This document shows positions 45,261 through 56,155 of a DNA stretch of 64,000 bases, piece after piece; positions within the stretch are counted from its first letter, which is position 1; each line of letters starts with the position of its first letter. The stretch is from Lagopus muta (lineage: Eukaryota > Chordata > Aves > Galliformes > Phasianidae), in NCBI RefSeq assembly GCF_023343835.1, contig NC_064472.1:46261799-46325798 (forward strand), in the 5' to 3' direction. The position numbers and the translations under genes were made by a program. The notes under the pieces are model-generated. The model was not told where the DNA came from. It made no database searches and worked only from the letters and a program-made list of their open reading frames with translations.

Positions 45261-47071
45261 AAACTCTATTAAAGAACAGAATTTCTAAGAATTCTGCCAG
45301 GGAATAAGAGTCTTCTGCTACTGTCCCACATAAAACAGGCCCTCATGCCTGGTTGCAGATGGGCACTTGTGCATTTACTGAGAAGGTTTGTGCTCACCAT
45401 GCTGACAAGTGTGCACTGTGCGGCACTTACCCAGGGCGAGGGTGGAAGCTTCCTCCAGTTTCCCAGAGCACCGTGTGCTATTTGCCATGTCTCAGGTTTC
45501 CTGGTGGTATCCTTTCCACAGTTTCCAGTGATTGTTTTTCGAATCATTACCTTGAAAACCCTCTCCTTTTTTCAATAAACTTCCTATGTGCAAAGAAGGC
45601 CTCATTTTGGTGCACCCAAGGGGCACTAATGCTTGCCTGTTAATGCAGTAGACCATCATTACCAGGAAACTTGAATGATCAGCATTACACAGACTGTTAA
45701 ATGGGTACTGTTTTTCCTATTCTACTGTCAGCTTAGCATTTTATTTTTCTCCAGTGTAGCTACAACAAGCACACAGCATGTGTTATGCCAGAGCTCCCCC
45801 ATGCACCCGCCATAGAAAAGAGCTCCACGGAACTGTGCACGAGTAACAAATAGAGCTTTGCTGGCACAGCCTGCCTTCTGAAACAGTCTCAACAGGGAAA
45901 ACATACGCAGGGAAAAGAAAGCATTTTTAGATGGATTTTAAGATCAGATCCTGAAATACTGTTCTTTCACTTAGCTTTGAACCATTATACCACAGGCATG
46001 CCATGTAAAAGGTATGAGTTCCTACATGAGCTGGGTACCTAATCAGACTTGTGGATAAAGTCTTTTTACCTAAGTTTAATAAAAGCCTTTAATAAATAAT
46101 ACTTTCCTCTTCCAGGTTTTCTCTAAAGACTACCATTATAACTAGTCCTTTAATCTAAAAGCCACCTGCATTAAATGCCATATGATAGCCAGCAGCAGAG
46201 ATGGTAAGGAATGCAGGTGTTCAGAGGGCAGGAGAAGAAAGTCTTCTGCAGTATCAAATGGATGCTGCTCCATTTCTAAATTCAGCCCCTTGCTAGCATT
46301 CTTCCTCTTCCTGTCACTCCCCTATAAAAGGAACAGCTTGCACTCATCAGTTTTCCACATGAGAGTTTTTGCTCAGCTGACTTTAGGAACAGCCACATTT
46401 TAATCTTACCAAGAAATACAGTCTTCCTGGCAGGAAGTCCAGGCCTGCAACAACTTATTCAATGAATTCAGAGAATGAACAACACCATTCCTCACCTGTC
46501 CCTGGGCACTGTCAGCAGAAATCTCCCAATCTATGCTAGCTCTGGGAAGATGTATCACTCAGGGAAACCAGATGCTTGTGAAGAAAGAACAAATGAATGC
46601 TGACTGCTCTTATGATTTTGGCATACGTGAGGAACTAAAACTGCTCTCCTAGCAGAGTTTTGATGAGAAGGGAGCAGCTGAAGGCCTTGCTGTTCCATAT
46701 GCAAAACATTACCTGTACTTTTGGCAGCTTTACAGTTTTGTGACACCTTAGAGCTGTGGACTAGAGTATAAATTCAAAGACGTAAAAATCAGAGCTTGCA
46801 GCTTCTTATGAACAATAAAAAACAGTTTTATAAAAGGAAAATAAACTTCCTGTTCCTGTTATATCAGTTTCTTTGCCCTTCTACAGGGAAGACAGAATTT
46901 CTGTTGTTTAGATTACGTGCATCCCACAACACTTCTGCCTGTTAGGAATGAGTCACATGAGGACTAATGAAAAGGTCATTACAGTGAAATGTGTTGTGTC
47001 CTGAGAGGGTAACAGTAAAGCTGGGCCTTATAATCATTTTACTAATATAAACTGAGCTACAAAGGCATGAT

Positions 47072-47265
47072 GAGAACACGTGCTTTTACCATGTTGTGAC
47101 AGTACTGGTAATTGAATGCTTACTTCTCAATGTCCACTTCAATTAACGCTGGTTTTACTTGTTTTTAAGTATATACAGTAGAACACGTGCTTTAACCAGG
47201 TTGTGCCTATGTGTTGTTAACAGAGTGATTGCTTTTTAATGCCCACTTCGGTATTCATAAATTCA
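47072..47265. repeat. diverged direct repeat, period about 109 bases, downstream of GIN1
   Basis: GAACACGTGC starts at 47072 and again at 47181; each is followed by ACCATGTTGTG-like then CCACTTC-like blocks in the same order. The copies are clearly diverged. They lie in the probable GIN1 3' UTR. Confidence 0.7.
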
Positions 47266-47367
47266 TACAGCAAAGTGGATTTGGTTGAGGAACTTGGAAC
47301 TATTCAAACTTTGTCTGTCTGCCACATGTACTCCAAACTGTTTGTCAATGAAAAGCCATGAGCCTGC

Positions 47368-47666
47368 TTAAGAATCTTCTATCTTGGTCTCAAGTGTCCA
47401 GCAAGGTGAAGGCCATTGTGCTGGCTCTGCATTGTTTGGTTCAACGCAATGATCTTCTGTCATCTCAGACTGATGTCCACCATCTGCTGATTCTTGGTCT
47501 TTGCAGGCTGAAGGTGGTGTTTGCACAGCAGACGTGACACTTCTCACATAGGCATTTATTTCCTCTTCAGCAGCAGGATCCTGCTGGTCTGCGTTATAGG
47601 ATCTCTCAGATAAGCCAGTGTAGTCATGGTCAACAACTATTGCATCTTGTAAAAAGTAGTGGTCAT
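47368..47666 (-). CDS. GIN1: GIN1 terminal coding exon
   Basis: A 299-nt coding part after TTTCTGTTTTGCAG, with TAA at 47370-47368. It begins DDHYFLQDAIVVDHDYTGL; only the VVDHDYTGL segment is clearly shared with mammalian GIN1. The rest is acidic and Ser/Gln-rich, without a known domain. Confidence 0.9.
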
Positions 47667-50600
47667 CTGCAAAACAGAAAGCACCCTTTAATGCAGATCC
47701 TTCTAGTTCACTGAAAGCCATACTGAAGATGACAATGGGGTGCCACCTGGATTACTGGAGCAACAGCAGCCTGATTATGTGCTTTTCTTAATTCTACTAA
47801 ACAATAAGTGTCTGGTTGCATCTCATATATCCACGAAATGATGGTTGTGATGTTTAGAAGAGTTGTTGGTTTTTTTCTGCTGTGTTGTAGACTAGCTTGA
47901 AGACTGTCATAGTCACCTACTGAGCTAGTAACTTAAATGAATAGACATGCACATTCTTCTGCTTTGTGCACCAACATTCACAGAAATGTGGCATCTCCAA
48001 ACTCTTGCTGGGAAATTGCAGTGCAGCACAATAGCTTCTTTTTTGGGGGGGAGAAGAGAAATAAAATATAATTAAAAATTAAAACAGTTTTATAGAATTC
48101 TATTACAACAGCATTGATTAGTACTATATAGCTCTACTGAACTTTTCTTACTGCGTTTGATTTTTCCAAGGGAGATATAATAAAATTAAATGCCAAATTA
48201 AATGCACGTCAGCATGAAATTTATACTTTTCTCCTGGAATATGGCATTAGGACCTATCTTCTTGCTCAGATGAGGACCCTATTGGGAAAATAAGTTTTCT
48301 AGGGGCTATGAATTCATTCAGGAGTTACAATTCTCAACAGATGTGTCCTCAATCTGTCTATGCACATTCTTGAATCACTTGAGCATTGGAACCACATGAA
48401 TTCTCCTGAGTTTAGTATCTAAACTAAACGACATTAATGCATGAAGAAAATATTGCTTCAGACACAAGAATGCTTGTGTACACAGGGTGCTCTGCAACCT
48501 CTGACAGGCATTCAAACACCTAAGCAACCCAGGTTTGCATAGACTTCTAATTTGTAATGCTTCTGCCAAGAGTATATACCAGTGCACTGACTCAGGATTT
48601 ATCTTTAGACCAAGAGTGTTAGAAAAGGCTAGAAAAATGCCTTGCTTCTACTTGCCCTTTCTTCACTGCATACAACTTTAAAATCATATAAAAAAAATAA
48701 GCACTCAATTTTCAGCCTTTGTCTTTCCTGCTAAAAAAGCTCAAACCCATACTTCTAGTGCAATACACAGAAGAAAACCTGCTCTAAAAATCTGAAGTGT
48801 AAGCAAAATCTGTAGCAGTACTAAAAGGTCATGGACACCTCACTTAAGCTGCACTTTCCCACATTCATTTCAGAGAGACAACTGCAAATACTTTGTCCCC
48901 ACTCAAGGTTATGCAAAGGGACAGCTATCAGTCTGCCACACCAGAGCTAGAGGAATAATAAGTTAGTTGCTAACAAAGAACAGTCCTTTGTTAAAATACA
49001 GATACTTGTGTCTTTAAGGATGAAAAAGCTGTAATTCACTGCCAGGTTTCACTGCTATTGTTCTAATGAAGCTTTGCTTCCTTTCCTGACTTCTGTTAGG
49101 CCATTTAGTAAAGGCTGTCTATTACTTTGGACAAACCTAGTTTACTTCTCTCCGCAGTGTAAATATGTATGAATATAAAAATATCATTATAGAATTCATA
49201 CATATGCATAACCCACTGATTCTCTCTCCCCCGCCCCTCCCATCCTGTGTCAGACAACAAATCTTCAGTTACTCCCTGGGAAAGGGAAGAAACCCTCCCT
49301 TTGCTTTCTGCTTCTGCAACGTTTGTTGGTGAACCTGTCAGACTAATCCTACAAAGATGGCTGCACTTTGCTTTCCAGACTCAGATGCAATTTACTCAAG
49401 CTGCTGAAGCAGCTGCACAGGAACTGCTTGCAGGCCAGGCGCGTGACTCTGCATCTCAGCTCAGCAGTTCAGCCAAGAGCTGGAAGCCACAGAATCATGG
49501 TCCTACAGCAACAGCAGCATCTGAGAGAACCTATGTGACACTGCAGTCCTGGTGGCACAAGCTGCAGCAGAGGCTGACAAATGGCCTTGTTACCAGCTCC
49601 TAATGTGAAAATCCGGAATAACTTTCATCTCTGTAAACCCTCAGTTTTATGTGATGGAAGCAATGGCTGTCTCAACATAACTGATGCACTTTAAAGAACT
49701 AGCGCTCAACCACATGTGCTGAAGAGGTGGAAATCCCTCCACTTTTCTTTTCAAGAATCCTGAACAACAGTGACAGAAGTCTTCCAAACGCTGGGAATTC
49801 CTTTTCCTACAGATGCCTGAAGTGACCCACAGGCAGCATCAGCAGAACGTAAATGGCTGCTGTTGTTTGATTAATACAGACCATTGTAAAAGGGTACATA
49901 GAATGTGCAAGAGAAATAGTGGCAGCTGGTTACCTAAGTGTTTAGGAATTTACCTCTTCATGACTGCAGTTTGAAACAAACTCTCTGCAAGTCAGGTTTT
50001 TGATGTAGTTTTTGTAGTTCAAGGTTTTAGAGGACAGGTTTTTTGTCTAAACATGTACTATCTGTACCAGCCAGAGTAAGCACAAACAAACAGACAAACA
50101 TTTCCAATGCACAGAGACAATTAATATGGATCCTGTCTGTATCAAAACAAGAACACAGTCAGAAGATGCTCTATGAATACAGTTCAGTCTGATTATACTT
50201 CTAGAATATTTCTGTCAACCAGCATGAACAGGGCCAAACCACATATTAGAAGCAATTAAATGGAATTCTTTTTTTTTAAAGACTTCAAACACGATTCATT
50301 AACTTTGCTCCACACTCTGCATAGGTTTGAAGCCATTAACACACTCTGTTCTCATTTAATAACAACTGTAATGATTTCTCCACTAGCTAGTGTTGGTTCC
50401 ATTCACCCTGGTATCTGAGTGATACTTTTTCACTGTGATAACCTCACCTAACACTCCTGGCAGTAAAAAGTTAACAATATACAAATATATAAAATATACA
50501 CACACACCTTTTTCATTGGACCCTCTTACGTACGGCTTGAGGTGAGACATCTTGATGGGCCTTTTCAATCTGGATCCTGTGGCATCTCTTAATATTGCAC

Positions 50601-53600
50601 AGCCATTTTCTGTAATATAATCTATAATACAAGGACCAACCCATTCTGACTGGAAACGACCATCTTTCCACCAATTTTTTCTTTGTCTGAGGACTTCATG
50701 ACCAACTTTAAGTCGAAGGGTACTTAATTGCTTTGGCTTTCTTTTGATGTTGATTTTATTTCTAGGTTTCTGTTCATCTGAAGCGGTTTTCTCCACCTGC
50801 AATAGACATTTAAATGAATTACGTTTTCTTTATCCAGAAATAAAATAAAAATATTTTCATAACATTGATTAATAATGCAGAAGTTTAACATTAAATGTCT
50901 TTGGATGTCATCATATTAGAACTGGAGTGTTCTGAAGAAATGTATTTTATCTTCGTGTCCTAAATCAATAGTCCATAGGAAACATTTTTCAGTTTCCTCA
51001 AATATGCAGTCCTATAAGTCATGCACAAATCTTCTGGAAACATATTTATTTTCTTACACATAAGCATACATACACTGGACCCCAGGGATTGCAAGCTGAA
51101 GGAAAAAAAAAAAAAAAAAAAAAGCATTGCTCTAAAGGTTGGTTATACTTCAAATTTGAATCTCTCCATCTTGTGTTTCTTTTCTCATCAGTCTCCTTCC
51201 TAGTAGAGGTTGAAATTAAAAACATGTACCTGGCCATTTGAGGTTTTCTCTTCTTCAAGTGCTTGATTAGCTCCTCTAGTTGCTTCAAATATTTTCGCAA
51301 ACATGTTGTCTTCTCCTTCCACACATATGTTCGTTGGTTCAACAACATACGGGTTACGACTAAACATTTGGAAATAAGGGGTGTTTTGATCTGGCTCCTA
51401 TTTATTTGGGAGGCAAGAAGCAAGACAATTTAGTATGCAGTTTTTGCACATATTTTGTGGGACTTCAGTCAAAAGAGGAAGAATGCTTACTTACCAAATT
51501 AGTCAAATTGAAAGCATAGGCAATAGCAGACAAATGTTCATCCCAATCGTTTGGATGATCTATGCAGTATTTGTTCAGAAAAGCTTTGACTGTCTTGCAT
51601 GTTCTCTCACTCACTTCATTGGTTTGAGGATAAGACAATACTATTTGTTTCATTCCAAACAGTGCAAATAGTTCTTTGTTTATCTTAGAAAGAAAAATAA
51701 GACAATTACTGAAATTTTCCATTTTTTGTATGCAGTTAATGTAAACATACTCAGTGGTTTTCTGAGTATTTTGCTGGTGAGGTGGCAAGTGAGCAAAAGT
51801 CTTCTATATAAAGATTGTTCTGAAAGTAATGCCTCCTATTTTATTACATTGGCCCACAGTGGCTGTTGCTGGTAGAGCAGAAGATGTTGGACCTTTCCAC
51901 CAATATTCCACTATATTTTTTTGACACGTGACAGACTGAAGCAGAGGGGCAGTCTGACAAAACTGCGTCTGACATAGAAGTACGTGCATATAAAGCAAAG
52001 ATGTGTCGTGGAAATCCACCATGTAGGAAAAAATAAAAACAAAAAATGGCACCCACTGACATTCATCAACACTTGCTGAATGTTTACGGTGACCCAACAG
52101 TGGATGTGAGAACAGGAAAGTGGTGTGCTTCAGCAGTGGTGACAGTGGGTCACTTCCATTGGTGCAGATTTTGATGAGCACAGTATGCAGGTTTGTGTTC
52201 ATAGCGTAGTTAATGGTGCTATGTTGAGAAGTTGTTCTGTGAAATAAGAGCTCTGTCAAAGAGACTGGTCACTGTACTGTTGTCATTTCCATGGATATAA
52301 ATACAAGGCACGACTTTTGGAGCAACCTACTCTTACATAACAGTCTAGACCTAGGAGTGAGTGCTAAAGGAATCAGTATGGGTCAGCATACAGTAATCAA
52401 CGGTTTCTAAATGTATTTCTGCCACTAACACCATTTATTATTTTTTTCATATCAAAGCCTCATGATTTCATAATTTCTGTGAGGATCAGACAAAGTTCAC
52501 TATATCTAAGTGTATTTTGACATTGGTTTATCTGCCATATTGGGCAACATGAAATACTGGATAGATGAAGTACAGTGGAATGTTGGTGTGTAAAATACTG
52601 TGTCCAACTAAATGACAAAATATGCAGTATGCCTATTAAAAAGTCATTTTGCTTTGTTCTTTACCCAAAGAAAACAGTTCTGGGAAAAGAGAAGAGAATA
52701 AAGAGAATAAGCATTCAAGATTTACCTTTTTTTCTCCTCACTAAAGGCCTAAAATGCAAATTTACTGAGGAGAAAAATACATTTTTCTTGAAAAAACAAA
52801 TCATCTATGTAAAGACTTACCTGGTGAACAAGCTCCTTCCCTTGGTCAATAGGCATTTTTTGAGGTGGTCCATATAAGAAAAACACACTGATGATTGCCC
52901 TAGCTATTTCAGCTGCTGAAGTATCACGCAGAGGCAAGATAACAGTCCATTTTGTGAACAAATCTATCATGACTATGACATACTTGTGGCTTCTTTTGGT
53001 AGCTCTAAATGGACCCATTAAGGCTACAGTGACTGCTGTCCAGGGGTCTTCTGCTTTGATAGGGTATGGTTTGAGTGTGGTGGTGGTTGTACTCTTTGCC
53101 ACTTGGCAATGCTGGCACGCATACACCTAGTGAAGAAGCAAGGGAAGATCCTGTCAATAAAAAGTGATGGTAAAGGTTTACAACAATGAAATATCATAAA
53201 TCTCTACTATTCCTCTGTAAGTCAGGTCAGATCAGATGACACCAAATTCATTTTATCATCTTTCTTATGATTGGCTACCCTTAGATTTTTCCAGCCCTAG
53301 GATAAGAAAAATAAAACCAAACAAAAGCACAGTGAAGACCAGGGGAAGGGTGTGTGCAGCAATGCAGGGCTGAGCTCCCCTCATCCCAAAAGCACTGTGC
53401 TAGTTCAGGTGTATAATATCAAATTCAGATTTCATCACCGTCAGTAAATACTAAAGGAAGCATGAAGCACCCAAGCTTGAAATAAAACAATTTCAATCAT
53501 TTCCCTTTTGCTTCTGTTGCAAATGCTGCAGCCAGTAAACAATGGCAGTGAGCAAAATCTGCCACATACAACACAGATCAGCTTTATCTACAGGACAGAA

Positions 53601-55483
53601 CTCATTTTCCAGGTTTGAGTGAAAGCAAGACTCATTTTCGGTTCATGTTACAGTTGCACTAAGTTCTCAGGTGATGCAGCAAGCTGATAGCAGCAATAAT
53701 TTGGCCACACGGAACAACGTTCACATACAGTTTGCTCAAGGATCAGCTTCTGCCTAGGGATTATGTCAATGTATCTTTGGGTGAAGGAGAAGGAATATCC
53801 CAAAGTAGTGATTTGTTTAACTGCTTCCCAAGCACACTAAGTTGGAAGGCAGAGGCCCGTTCTCATCTGCCAGCAGTCACTCTGGCCAGCTGTGCACTCG
53901 GGATGGTATGCTGCAGCCTAACAAAGATATGTAAAAGGGCTTGCCAGAGAAGTGCCCAGTACACTGAAAGAAGTCACGTCTCTCTACCAGTAGCTAGCAT
54001 ACTACATAGCTGTATAGCTATACAATATAGCTGGCTACACAGTTGAGATGAAAAATAACAAGTAGCACTGCACTTTGACATAAAGGCTACTTAAAGTTTG
54101 ATTGTAAGCTTCTGTAACCTCATCATCAAGCAATGATGAGTGCTGTATCAAAGTCATACAGTTACAAAATGTTTGCAACAAAGACTACATTTAAAAAAAA
54201 AGTATCCTGTAGCTATGTGACCATACCCACTGTTTGACATCATTTGTAACAGAGGTCCAGTAGTAATTAGCTTCCACTAAAGTCAGCGTCCTTGATATGC
54301 CATGATGAGTGCCTGCAGCATTTTCATGGCATTTCTGAAGCACCTTTTTCTTTTCTTCATCTGAGACAATTACTAGGCGCATTTGTTTTCTGTCTTTTCC
54401 AACGTAGAACAATTTATTTTCTGGAAAGAGAAAAATACCAGCAAGTTATAATCAAGAATATTGCCTTCTATAGTTGGTCAGTTTGCTGAACTATTGGGAA
54501 TGATTCAGTGCAGAATTTATTAAATCAACTTCATTTTACCTTTGTGTGAAAGTAGATTTGTTGTGGGTGGTGTTCTCTCTCCTTCCTTCCCCCCCCTCCC
54601 CCCCCCAATTTGTTTGATTTAAAAAGACTCTCATTATTTTCTCTTAAGAACCAGTTGTTCACCAACATTTAACTATCTGGACATGAGGTGTTAAAAGGGC
54701 AGGTCAGAATGCAAACTGTTCCCACAGATCTTTAACAGTAACACAAGATAGTCCTGGGGTGTGAAAGGGATGCAGGCAGTATCATGAGGTGCATTGAGTG
54801 CTTGCCAAGCAACCACACATTGTGATCTGTGGCTTTAACTCCTTCCTGTCTTCTCTCTTAAAAAAGTTGGGTGGATTGGATGTGACTGAGAGCACAAAGC
54901 AGATGCAAAGGCTCCCTTATGTCTTCCCAGGGATACAACAAAGCTGGGGTGGGTCAGGAGGCTGTAAGGTAACAGGGCAAAGTCCTGCTGCCCAGTCACA
55001 CACAAAATGTTTCAACCAACCCAAACCTTCCTTGTCAACAGCCACAGAGCAGGACTTCTACTGTTGTCCCATAAACAAGGTGTTGCAAAAGAAAGTTCCC
55101 CAGTATCTAAATTAATGTTTGTCTTTCTAACAGATACATAAAACTTTTGAGCAAAAACTAGAGACTAAGTTTCTGTAAACATTCTGTTATATATTAACAA
55201 GGGACAGGCAGGCTGCTTATTCATGGAGGATGTATATTAAAAATCACAGCATGCTGCACAGCAAGATATCACTCTCAGTGTTTGTATGAGTAAATCTTCA
55301 CCTAAAAATCAATTTCTCAGACTAGTTTGGAAGAACATGTTTACCTTTGAAAACAAATTTTTTGGCTGCTCTTCTGATTCCACTTCTTTCACTTGATAGC
55401 GTTGTGGGATGGTACTCCCCTGTTCTTTTGTAGTATGCAATCTGTTTCAGGTGGAGTCCACCATTTTTTCCACTACGGACCAT
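47368..55483 (-). CDS. GIN1: GIN1, gypsy/Ginger-type integrase-derived protein 1 (gene span)
   Basis: Span of seven coding exons on the minus strand (listed separately), all with consensus AG/GT borders. Joined coding length is 1584 nt, or 527 residues, close to the roughly 522 of human GIN1. Domain order is a short basic N-terminus, an H2C2 integrase zinc finger (exons 3-4), an rve-like integrase core (exons 4-5), a variable linker (exon 6), a basic segment with a GPY/F-like module ending in MSHLKPY (exon 7), and an acidic, lineage-specific tail (exon 8). It is a domesticated transposon gene found across amniotes with no established molecular function. In this copy the first Asp of the DDE triad is Ala while the other two acidic positions remain, so strand-transfer activity is not expected. 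The first exon is non-coding and was not located. Confidence 0.95.
47667..50507 (-). other. GIN1: GIN1 intron, 2.8 kb
   Basis: Contains no recognised transposon. A 118-codon open frame on the + strand (49247-49603) lies in a locally GC-rich patch of unknown status; see findings. A (CA)n tract adjoins the upstream exon at 50499-50507. Confidence 0.75.
50508..50796 (-). CDS. GIN1: GIN1 exon: basic segment and GPY/F-like module
   Basis: A 289-nt exon with acceptor TCTATTGCAG. It encodes KRKPKQLSTLRLKVGHEVLR, QRKNWWKDGRFQSEWVGPC and RLKRPIKMSHLKPYVRG. WVGP...LRD...HLKPY is the chromodomain-like/GPY-F module of gypsy integrases and is the most conserved part of the protein. The donor is AAAAAG|GTGTGTG and falls at the edge of a CA/TG microsatellite. 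Phase 1. Confidence 0.95.
50797..51229 (-). other. GIN1: GIN1 intron, 0.43 kb
   Basis: Nothing recognised apart from a 21-base A-run at 51103-51123 (T on the transcribed sense). Confidence 0.85.
51230..51397 (-). CDS. GIN1: GIN1 exon: linker
   Basis: A 168-nt exon, phase 0-0, with acceptor CAAATAAATAG and donor CAG|GTACAT. It encodes EPDQNTPYFQMFSRNPYVVE and then a less conserved, acidic helical stretch (DNMFAKIFEATRGAN). The open frame reported by simple scanning in this area is in another phase. Confidence 0.88.
51495..51683 (-). CDS. GIN1: GIN1 exon: end of integrase core
   Basis: A 189-nt exon, phase 0-0, with acceptor TTTTTCTTTCTAAG and donor TTG|GTAAGT. It encodes LFGMKQIVLSYPQTNEVSER, where the Glu of SER (51606-51608) aligns with the third catalytic residue of the DDE core, then AFLNKYCIDHPNDWDEHLSA, the helix typical of gypsy integrases. 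Confidence 0.94.
51684..52820 (-). other. GIN1: GIN1 intron, 1.1 kb, half occupied by a mariner remnant
   Basis: Holds the mariner remnant at 51811-52330. The remaining sequence is AT-rich with no other feature. Confidence 0.85.
51811..52330 (+). mobile_element. mariner/Galluhop-type non-autonomous copy (+)
   Basis: The left end has TTGTTCTGAAAGTAATGCCT and the right end reads, in reverse complement, TTGCTCCAAAAGTCGTGCC, so both inverted repeats survive. Inside, GGCACCCACTGACATTCATC and TGCTGAATGTTTACGGTGAC match the transposase helix-turn-helix region of the chicken mariner. At 520 bases it lacks most of the roughly 1.2-kb autonomous element and the frame is broken. A TATA-type flank at the left fits a TA target. 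Confidence 0.85.
52821..53126 (-). CDS. GIN1: GIN1 exon: zinc-finger Cys pair and integrase core
   Basis: A 306-nt exon, phase 0 at both ends, with acceptor CTTCTTCACTAG and donor CAG|GTAAGT. It starts VYACQHCQVAK, the CxxC that completes the zinc site. The core strand that normally carries the first catalytic Asp reads TVALMGPF; the codon is GCC (Ala) at 53022-53024 instead of the family's Asp. DLFTKWTVILPL and FFLYGPPQKMPIDQGKE follow; the Asp in IDQG (52845-52847) is the second catalytic position and is kept. Confidence 0.95.
53127..54226 (-). other. GIN1: GIN1 intron, 1.1 kb
   Basis: No recognised element or gene. Confidence 0.8.
54227..54420 (-). CDS. GIN1: GIN1 exon: zinc-finger first half
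   Basis: A 194-nt exon with acceptor TTTTTCTCTTTCCAG and donor TGG|GTATGG. It encodes LFYVGKDRKQMRLVIV, then KCHENAAGTHHGISRTLTLV, whose two His supply the first half of the H2C2 zinc site, then NYYWTSVTNDVKQW, the typical YW..M..D helix of gypsy integrases. Confidence 0.95.
54421..55344 (-). other. GIN1: GIN1 intron, 0.9 kb
   Basis: A pyrimidine-rich run of C (54590-54607) is the only notable low-complexity feature. No gene is seen. Confidence 0.8.
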
Positions 55484-55490
55484 TGCTAAC
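55345..55490 (-). CDS. GIN1: GIN1 first coding exon
   Basis: The start codon is at 55483-55481 (MVRSGKNGGLHLKQIAYYKR), chosen because it matches the family N-terminus; an upstream in-frame ATG at 55510 lies beyond the AACAG|GTTAGCA acceptor. The exon continues through RRAAKKFVFK and ends at G|GTAAAC in phase 1. The acceptor has a weak pyrimidine tract. Confidence 0.9.
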
Positions 55491-55727
55491 CTGTTCAAAA
55501 TGCACAGCATTTGTTAGTTGGAGCAGCTATGAAAGCAACACATCTTCACTGGTTTAACTCATAAAATTACTGCAGTTTAGACAGAGGTACCCCAGTGTAG
55601 TAGCAAATTAATTTATCTAATTGAGCTTTTCCTCCCAAAAGCAGCTGTATTTCAATCCCACAAATTGCTTCAAGTGCTGTTAAGCTTTGTACACCTGAGG
55701 GCCTTTTGTACCATTCATTGCATGTTA

Positions 55728-56155
55728 TCATAGAATCTCTAGAGTCAGAAGGCACGTCTAAGGGCCATCTAGTCCAACTCCCCTGCAGTGAACAAGGACA
55801 TCTAGATCAGGCTGTCCAGGGCCTGCTGCAGCCTTGCCTTGAAAGTCTCCAGGACGGGGCATCCACCACAACACTGAGCAACCTGAGCCAGGGCCTCACC
55901 ACCTCACTGTAAAAGATTTTTTCCTTATATGTAACCTAAATCTACCCTCCCTGAGCTTGAAGTCATTTCCCCTTGCTCTGTTGCCACAGATCCTGCTAAA
56001 GAGTCTGTCCCCTTCTTTCCTGTAGCTTCCCGTTAGACATGAAAGGCCACTATCAGATCACCTCGCAGTCTTCTCTTCTACAGGCTGAACAGCTCCATCT
56101 CCCTCAGCCTGTTTTCATAGGTGAGGTGTCCCATTCCATCAACACGGGCAATCAT
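55728..56155 (-). mobile_element. CR1 LINE, 3' end (-)
   Basis: Starts ATCATAGAATCTCTAGAGTC and follows the CR1 order (AGGCTGTCCAGGGCCTGCTG, GGACGGGGCATCCACCACAA, CAGCCTGTTTTCATAGGTGA). Confidence 0.92.

Larger units (their letters stand above)
40066..47367. other. region between convergent PAM and GIN1
   Basis: About 7.3 kb with no supported gene. It holds a CR1 (43958-44357), a CTCF-like site (45247-45260), AATAAA hexamers at 41302 and 43859 (+), and a diverged tandem repeat near GIN1 (47072-47265). The part from about 42.0 to 46.6 kb has higher GC than the PAM introns. The GIN1 3' UTR must extend from 47367 leftwards; an ATTAAA on the minus strand at 47235-47240 is a candidate signal. Confidence 0.7.

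Noticed and set aside
51046..51423. 125-codon minus-strand frame covering the GIN1 linker exon
   Set aside because: It is in the wrong phase; the GIN1 frame is fixed by phase-0 neighbours and by the NTPYFQMFSRNPY match.
51804..52259. 151-codon minus-strand frame in a GIN1 intron
   Set aside because: It is antisense to the mariner remnant; the genuine transposase trace is on the plus strand and broken.
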